From Acanthaster planci (taxonomy: Eukaryota > Echinodermata > Asteroidea > Valvatida > Acanthasteridae): a stretch of 64,000 nt of DNA. The stretch is from the NCBI RefSeq assembly GCF_001949145.1, contig NW_019091414.1, positions 1,159,791-1,223,790 on the forward strand, in the 5' to 3' direction. The notes beneath the pieces were generated by a model, which was not told the DNA's origin, made no database searches, and saw only the letters and a list, made by a program, of their open reading frames with translations. Below, piece by piece: positions 63,725-64,000 of the stretch (positions within the stretch are counted from its first letter, which is position 1; every line of letters starts with the position of its first letter). The position numbers and the translations under genes are program-made.

Positions 63725-64000
63725 GTTTTGGCTACTACTAACAGAATGGTATAGTACCGAGATATAAATTAGTGATTTTCGCCCCCTTTCATCTGTATTT
63801 TTTTTCATTTCTGTTGATCCCCCGTTTTTCCTTATTTACTTTTCTTTTTTTATCTGGGACCATTGCCCCGTCGAGCTCCCATGACCCGTGGTGTCGCGCG
63901 GGCCCTCATTACCTCCGACCCGACCCGCCACGTCCCACTGAAAGAAATCCGACGTGTGGCGTTAACTTTTTGCATGTGCAAGTTTACGAAGCAGAATTAG

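Larger units (their letters stand above)
58993..64000. other. Region downstream of SRCR gene: 3' UTR then repeat-dominated sequence
   Basis: The first few hundred bases are the SRCR 3' UTR. Beyond that no gene is recognised. The content is MITEs, a SINE fragment, a tandem duplication and foldback elements, listed separately. The last ~150 bases (63850-64000) become GC- and CpG-richer with no recognised feature. Confidence 0.6.

Overview
The window is animal nuclear DNA. It has intron-rich genes with GT-AG junctions, long introns, two N gaps (25996-26964 and 53397-53712), many interspersed repeats, and gene families found only in animals. The most likely source is an invertebrate deuterostome, probably an echinoderm such as a sea star. 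This rests on the SRCR receptor architecture, the FBXO39-like and PPP1R16-like genes, and the very high density of palindromic words such as TACATGTA and ACCGGT. The species call is an inference and was not searched.

Three protein-coding genes can be supported. (1) Minus strand, 524-29823: the first six coding exons of a PPP1R16A/B (MYPT3/TIMAP)-type protein phosphatase 1 regulatory subunit. It has an N-terminal basic helix, a PP1-docking RINF motif and ankyrin repeats. The reading frame is continuous across all five introns, and the 3' exons lie beyond base 1. Coding intron 1 is about 19 kb and holds the first N gap. (2) Minus strand, 43803-44978: an uninterrupted 391-codon F-box protein of the FBXO39 type, with a splice acceptor in its 5' UTR. 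(3) Plus strand, 50694-58992: a complete nine-exon gene for a 720-residue single-pass membrane receptor, with signal peptide, five six-cysteine SRCR domains, one transmembrane helix and a cytoplasmic tail. All its junction phases agree.

The remaining sequence is introns and repeat-rich intergenic DNA. From 1 to about 38000 the sequence is saturated with TACATGTA-like words, and after that they become rare. Three tRNA-derived SINE copies are visible (37.9, 19.7 and 60.2 kb), as is a decayed LINE reverse-transcriptase tail (47.5-48.5 kb) carrying a nested palindromic MITE. A second copy of that MITE lies at 32.4 kb. Several other inverted-repeat elements occur at 9.2, 37.6-38.3, 49.2, 59.6, 62.1 and 62.8-63.7 kb. 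Tandem arrays include an exact 7 x 29 bp hairpin minisatellite at 42.5 kb, a 50-bp array around the second N gap, and a 2 x 152 bp duplication at 61.5 kb.

The three genes have no evident shared pathway: phosphatase targeting, ubiquitin ligase adaptor, and cell-surface scavenger-type recognition. No operon, CRISPR array, tRNA or rRNA gene was seen. The least ordinary observations are the mixed exon organisation of the SRCR gene, the nested foldback elements at the right end, the hairpin minisatellites, and a 70-nt hairpin with pre-miRNA-like geometry at 27.2 kb.
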